Positions 62,015 through 64,000 of a DNA stretch of 64,000 bases are shown piece by piece; positions within the stretch are counted from its first letter, which is position 1; the number at the start of each line of letters is the position of its first letter. This DNA comes from RGIG1927 sp045546275 (GTDB taxonomy: Bacteria; Bacillota; Clostridia; UMGS1883): the NCBI GenBank assembly GCA_045546275.1, contig JAZQCM010000019.1, positions 16,542 to 80,541 of the forward strand. The letters are read 5' to 3'. The position numbers and the translations under genes were made by a program. The notes beneath the pieces were generated by a model. That model did not search any database. It worked only from the letters and a program-made list of their open reading frames with translations, and was not told the DNA's origin.

Positions 62015-62824
62015 TTGCCAACCGACTATAATTTTCAACATCTTAACGATGTCGCAAATCTTATTAACTTAAAAATTTCACATGTTTTCTACTGCACACT
62101 TGACAATTCATGGCATTTTGATAACCATTCAAATGATTATAACAGACTTTATTTTGTCAAAAGCGGTCATGGCTATATGTACAATGACAAGGAAAGAGTT
62201 GACCTTTTCCCCGGCAGGATATATCTCATCCCCGCCAATTCAACCTATAACTACCGCTGCGACAGCTTTTTGGAAAAATTCTTTATACATTTTAAAATAA
62301 ACATTTTGCCCACACGTGATATTTTGTCAAGACTTGACAAAATAGTCGAAATCATACCATCCCAAGAAGAATTTCAAAAAATCGAAAAAATGTTCTATGA
62401 CTCTACCATAGAATCAGCTTTATTTTTCAGACAATTCATCGAATCCATTGCTCTTAGTAATATTTCTGCTTATATTAACGACATTGAAAAAGATATACAC
62501 ATATATAAAAAGTATTTAAATCTCTATAAATATATTGACAGTAATCTTTCTGCAAAATTAACAGTAAGAGAAGTTGCTAAAGCTGTTGGCTTTTCACAAA
62601 CATACTTAGGGCAGCAATTTAAAGCAGATACAAATCAGACAATAAAATCGTATATAACAGAGCTTCTCATAGACAGAATGAAACACGACCTTTTGTCCGG
62701 AATCCCTCTTTCAATAATATCTGATTCTATGCAATTCAATGATTTATCCTACTGCTCAAAATTTTTCACCAAACATATAAAAATTTCCCCCAGAGAATAT
62801 ATTAAAAATCATATATCCCATTAA
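62015..62824 (+). CDS. AraC-family transcriptional regulator
   Basis: 269 residues if started at the TTG at 62015 (GAGGGAG upstream, then PTDYNFQHLNDVANLINLK); ATGs at 61922 and 61961 are in frame but read through promoter-like AT-rich sequence, so the start is uncertain. N-terminal cupin-like sensor (LYFVKSGHGYMYNDKE, LFPGRIYLIPANSTYNYRC) and C-terminal paired HTH (LTVREVAKAVGFSQTYLGQQ; LSIISDSMQFNDLSYCSKFF). It is divergent from GH95 over a short intergenic region and probably activates it, and perhaps the wider pectin cluster. Confidence 0.88.
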   Translation: MPTDYNFQHLNDVANLINLKISHVFYCTLDNSWHFDNHSNDYNRLYFVKSGHGYMYNDKERVDLFPGRIYLIPANSTYNYRCDSFLEKFFIHFKINILPTRDILSRLDKIVEIIPSQEEFQKIEKMFYDSTIESALFFRQFIESIALSNISAYINDIEKDIHIYKKYLNLYKYIDSNLSAKLTVREVAKAVGFSQTYLGQQFKADTNQTIKSYITELLIDRMKHDLLSGIPLSIISDSMQFNDLSYCSKFFTKHIKISPREYIKNHISH

Positions 62825-62958
62825 CTTTAAAAAACCAGTAATATGTTGAAAAAATATAAGACATAAATCCAGTTCACTTGAAGCCATTAAAATGTACTAC
62901 ACTTACAATATTTCCGTGTTTCCTTATTTAAAAAGTGTCCCTCACTTGTTGTTACTTA
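62825..62958. other. Intergenic sequence without recognised gene
   Basis: AT-rich spacer after the AraC gene. It holds only a weak hairpin (AAGTG-TCCCT-CACTT near 62933-62947) without a T tract; no open frame of note. Confidence 0.5.
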
Positions 62959-63045
62959 ATTGCTATTTCATCCGTAAGGTGCGAAAATAGAGAAAAACAC
63001 CTTTTGCCAAGGTAATTTCCCCTACGGATAAATAAAATATGCAAT
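62959..63045. repeat. Structured inverted-repeat element
   Basis: Outer arms ATTGC ... GCAAT enclose TATTTCATCCGTA ... TACGGATAAATA (one bulged C). Inside are AAGGTG (62977-62982) and CACCTT (62998-63003). It could be a structured RNA or a small MITE-like element. It matches no riboswitch class that I recognise. Confidence 0.4.
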
Positions 63046-63182
63046 TTGTATATCAACTAAACTTTACCATCATTGAAAAGAAATTTCAACCAATCGAGGG
63101 GGGCAAAAAAACGATTACACCTTCAAAAACAACGTTTACTCCCTCAAAAGCAACAATTACTTGCTATGTGTTAATCTTTTAA
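63039..63182 (+). CDS. Small open reading frame with TPSK repeat (47 residues, doubtful)
   Basis: ATG at 63039, stop at 63180-63182. The product contains a 7-residue tandem repeat (TITPSKT, TFTPSKA) and a hydrophobic end (ITCYVLIF). There is no clear ribosome site; the start overlaps the right arm of the inverted-repeat element. It could be a real micropeptide, a decayed fragment or part of a repeat element. Reported because it is the only open frame in this 400-base gap. Confidence 0.25.
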   Translation: MQFVYQLNFTIIEKKFQPIEGGKKTITPSKTTFTPSKATITCYVLIF

Positions 63183-63246
63183 ATTTCGGCAGACACTTCT
63201 ATTTTTGGCAAAATACAAAAGAACCGCCAGATTGACGATGCTGTTA

Positions 63247-63585
63247 TTATTGATTATTCTTGGCAGTGTCAATGGAGGCGATGAGCATTTTGCGGATAAC
63301 GCCACAATCATGCACAATTGCATCTACATCCGATATGATTTCAGCCTTTTGCATAAGCTCAAGCCAATACTCGGTCTCGTAGCATTCCTTTAACGAAATC
63401 TGAAGCTTTGCGATAAAATCGGGCTTACTGTGAGCGTAGTTTGCTTCTCGTATATTTGCACCTATACTTGTCGCACTTCTCTCAAGCTGATTAACAATAG
63501 CATAGTGTCCCTTTATGTCATCGCACAGTTTCAATATTTTAACAGCAAAATCCATTGATAAATCTGCCAATTTATTTTCTTTCAC
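63247..63585 (-). CDS. Four-helix-bundle protein (S23/bAvd-like family)
   Basis: 112 residues from a GTG at 63585 with GTGGGGTG upstream. Almost entirely helical; LADLSMDFAVKILKLCD, IVNQLERSATSIGANIREA, DFIAKLQISLKECYETEYWL and LMQKAEIISD match the family of proteins encoded in 23S rRNA intervening sequences, which also includes the bAvd accessory protein of diversity-generating retroelements. Here there is no rRNA and no reverse transcriptase nearby. Its 5' side is an array of short hairpins (63639-63792). Function unknown; a nucleic-acid-binding role is inferred from the family. Confidence 0.88.
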   Translation of the reverse strand: MKENKLADLSMDFAVKILKLCDDIKGHYAIVNQLERSATSIGANIREANYAHSKPDFIAKLQISLKECYETEYWLELMQKAEIISDVDAIVHDCGVIRKMLIASIDTAKNNQ

Positions 63586-63638
63586 AAAAACACCCCACTT
63601 CTTACGATAATTCGATCACAATTTAAGGCTATATTCAA

Positions 63639-63792
63639 TTGAAATCTTTCGCTTCGCTCATGGTGAAATCCAATCCATTGAATGAAATCTTCGCTTCGTT
63701 CAGATGAAATCACCTTAAGGCGATTTCATCTGCGTAGCAGATTTATTCCGCCGTTTTAGGCGGATTTAATTGCATTTGCCTACGGCAAATGC
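63639..63792. repeat. Hairpin array upstream of the four-helix-bundle gene
   Basis: Two GAAATCTTTCGCTTCG-type direct repeats (63640, 63684) are followed by four adjacent palindromes: GATGAAATC/GATTTCATC around CCTTAAGG (63703-63730), ATCTGC/GCAGAT (63728-63742), TCCGCC/GGCGGA (63747-63764) and GCATTTGCC/GGCAAATGC (63772-63792). It is non-coding in all frames as far as I can read. Confidence 0.7.
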
Positions 63793-63832
63793 TTTCCCCT
63801 CAGATAAAGCAGTTATAAGGAGTATCAATCCC

Positions 63833-64000
63833 ATGGAATACTTTCCCGCCCCTCTTGAAAAACTGGTGGAGCAGTTCGCCCGTCTGCCGGGTATCGGCAG
63901 AAAGTCTGCCCAGCGGCTGGCCTTTCATGTGCTGTCCCTGTCCCAGGAGGACGCCGCGCTGTTTGCCCAGGCCATTCTGGACGCCAAGCAGTCTATTCGC
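63833..64000 (+). CDS. recR: Recombination protein RecR (5' end, runs off right edge)
   Basis: ATG at 63833 with AAGGAG 10 nt upstream; 56 residues are visible. MEYFPAPLEKLVEQFARLPG and IGRKSAQRLAFHVL are the standard RecR N-terminus with its helix-hairpin-helix. RecR works with RecF/RecO in recombinational repair and loads RecA at gaps. Base composition differs sharply from the rest of the window: 99 of the last 160 bases are G or C. In most Firmicutes recR follows dnaX and ybaB; here it follows a hairpin array. Confidence 0.93.
   Translation, partial: MEYFPAPLEKLVEQFARLPGIGRKSAQRLAFHVLSLSQEDAALFAQAILDAKQSIR

Noticed and set aside
63111..63170. Possible CRISPR-like direct repeats
   Set aside because: Only two to three degenerate 21-nt units with no spacers; they are in frame and encode a peptide repeat.

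Overview
The window looks like a chromosome segment of a low-GC, endospore-forming, anaerobic Firmicute of the class Clostridia. It carries spoVT, a hydrogenase-maturation radical-SAM gene (hydE), several S-layer-homology (SLH) surface proteins, the gatCAB amidotransferase operon and a large plant-glycan-degrading cluster. Most genes lie on the minus strand. No rRNA, tRNA, CRISPR array or insertion sequence was seen. The species cannot be named from the sequence alone.

Layout. 0-11.3 kb is a cell-surface region: a large SLH/leucine-rich-repeat protein running off the left edge, two membrane-anchored proteins of unknown function, a divergent XRE-type regulator with a perfect palindrome in the shared intergenic region, an AgrC/AgrA-like two-component pair, an SLH protein, a membrane-tethered PstS-like binding protein and a DUF6054 protein. 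11.4-17 kb holds a secreted GH127 enzyme divergent from an AraC regulator that forms an operon with hydE and mnmA. 17-23 kb holds an SLH-anchored serpin, a lipoprotein, a metallophosphoesterase, a RadC-family protein, a histidine phosphatase and azlCD. 23.2-26.5 kb is one secreted multidomain GH105 enzyme. 26.6-36 kb is mostly housekeeping: Lrp regulator, low-molecular-weight tyrosine phosphatase, gatB, gatA, gatC, alr, an SLH-anchored subtilase, spoVT and a membrane glycerophosphodiesterase.

36-62.8 kb is a polysaccharide-utilisation region: a GH112 phosphorylase, a frameshifted GH97, a GH140-like enzyme, GH4, GH2, two PL11 rhamnogalacturonan lyases, a ricin-fold lectin, a DUF4867 protein, a Gfo/Idh/MocA oxidoreductase, GH95 and an AraC regulator. 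With the GH105 and GH127 genes upstream this reads as a rhamnogalacturonan-I (pectin) programme. Secreted PL11 lyases would cut the backbone, and GH127, GH95, GH97 and GH105 would trim arabinose, fucose/galactose and unsaturated galacturonate outside the cell. GH2, GH4, the GH140-like enzyme and GH112 lack signal peptides and would finish small products inside. No sugar transporter lies in the window. The two PL11 operons share a near-identical promoter/palindrome module, which suggests co-regulation.

62.8-64 kb is different. It contains a structured inverted-repeat element, a tiny ORF with a TPSK repeat, a four-helix-bundle (S23/bAvd-like) gene, an array of short hairpins, and then the 5' end of a clearly GC-rich recR (62% G+C by hand count against about 40% nearby). 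That end is either a transferred junction or an assembly join.
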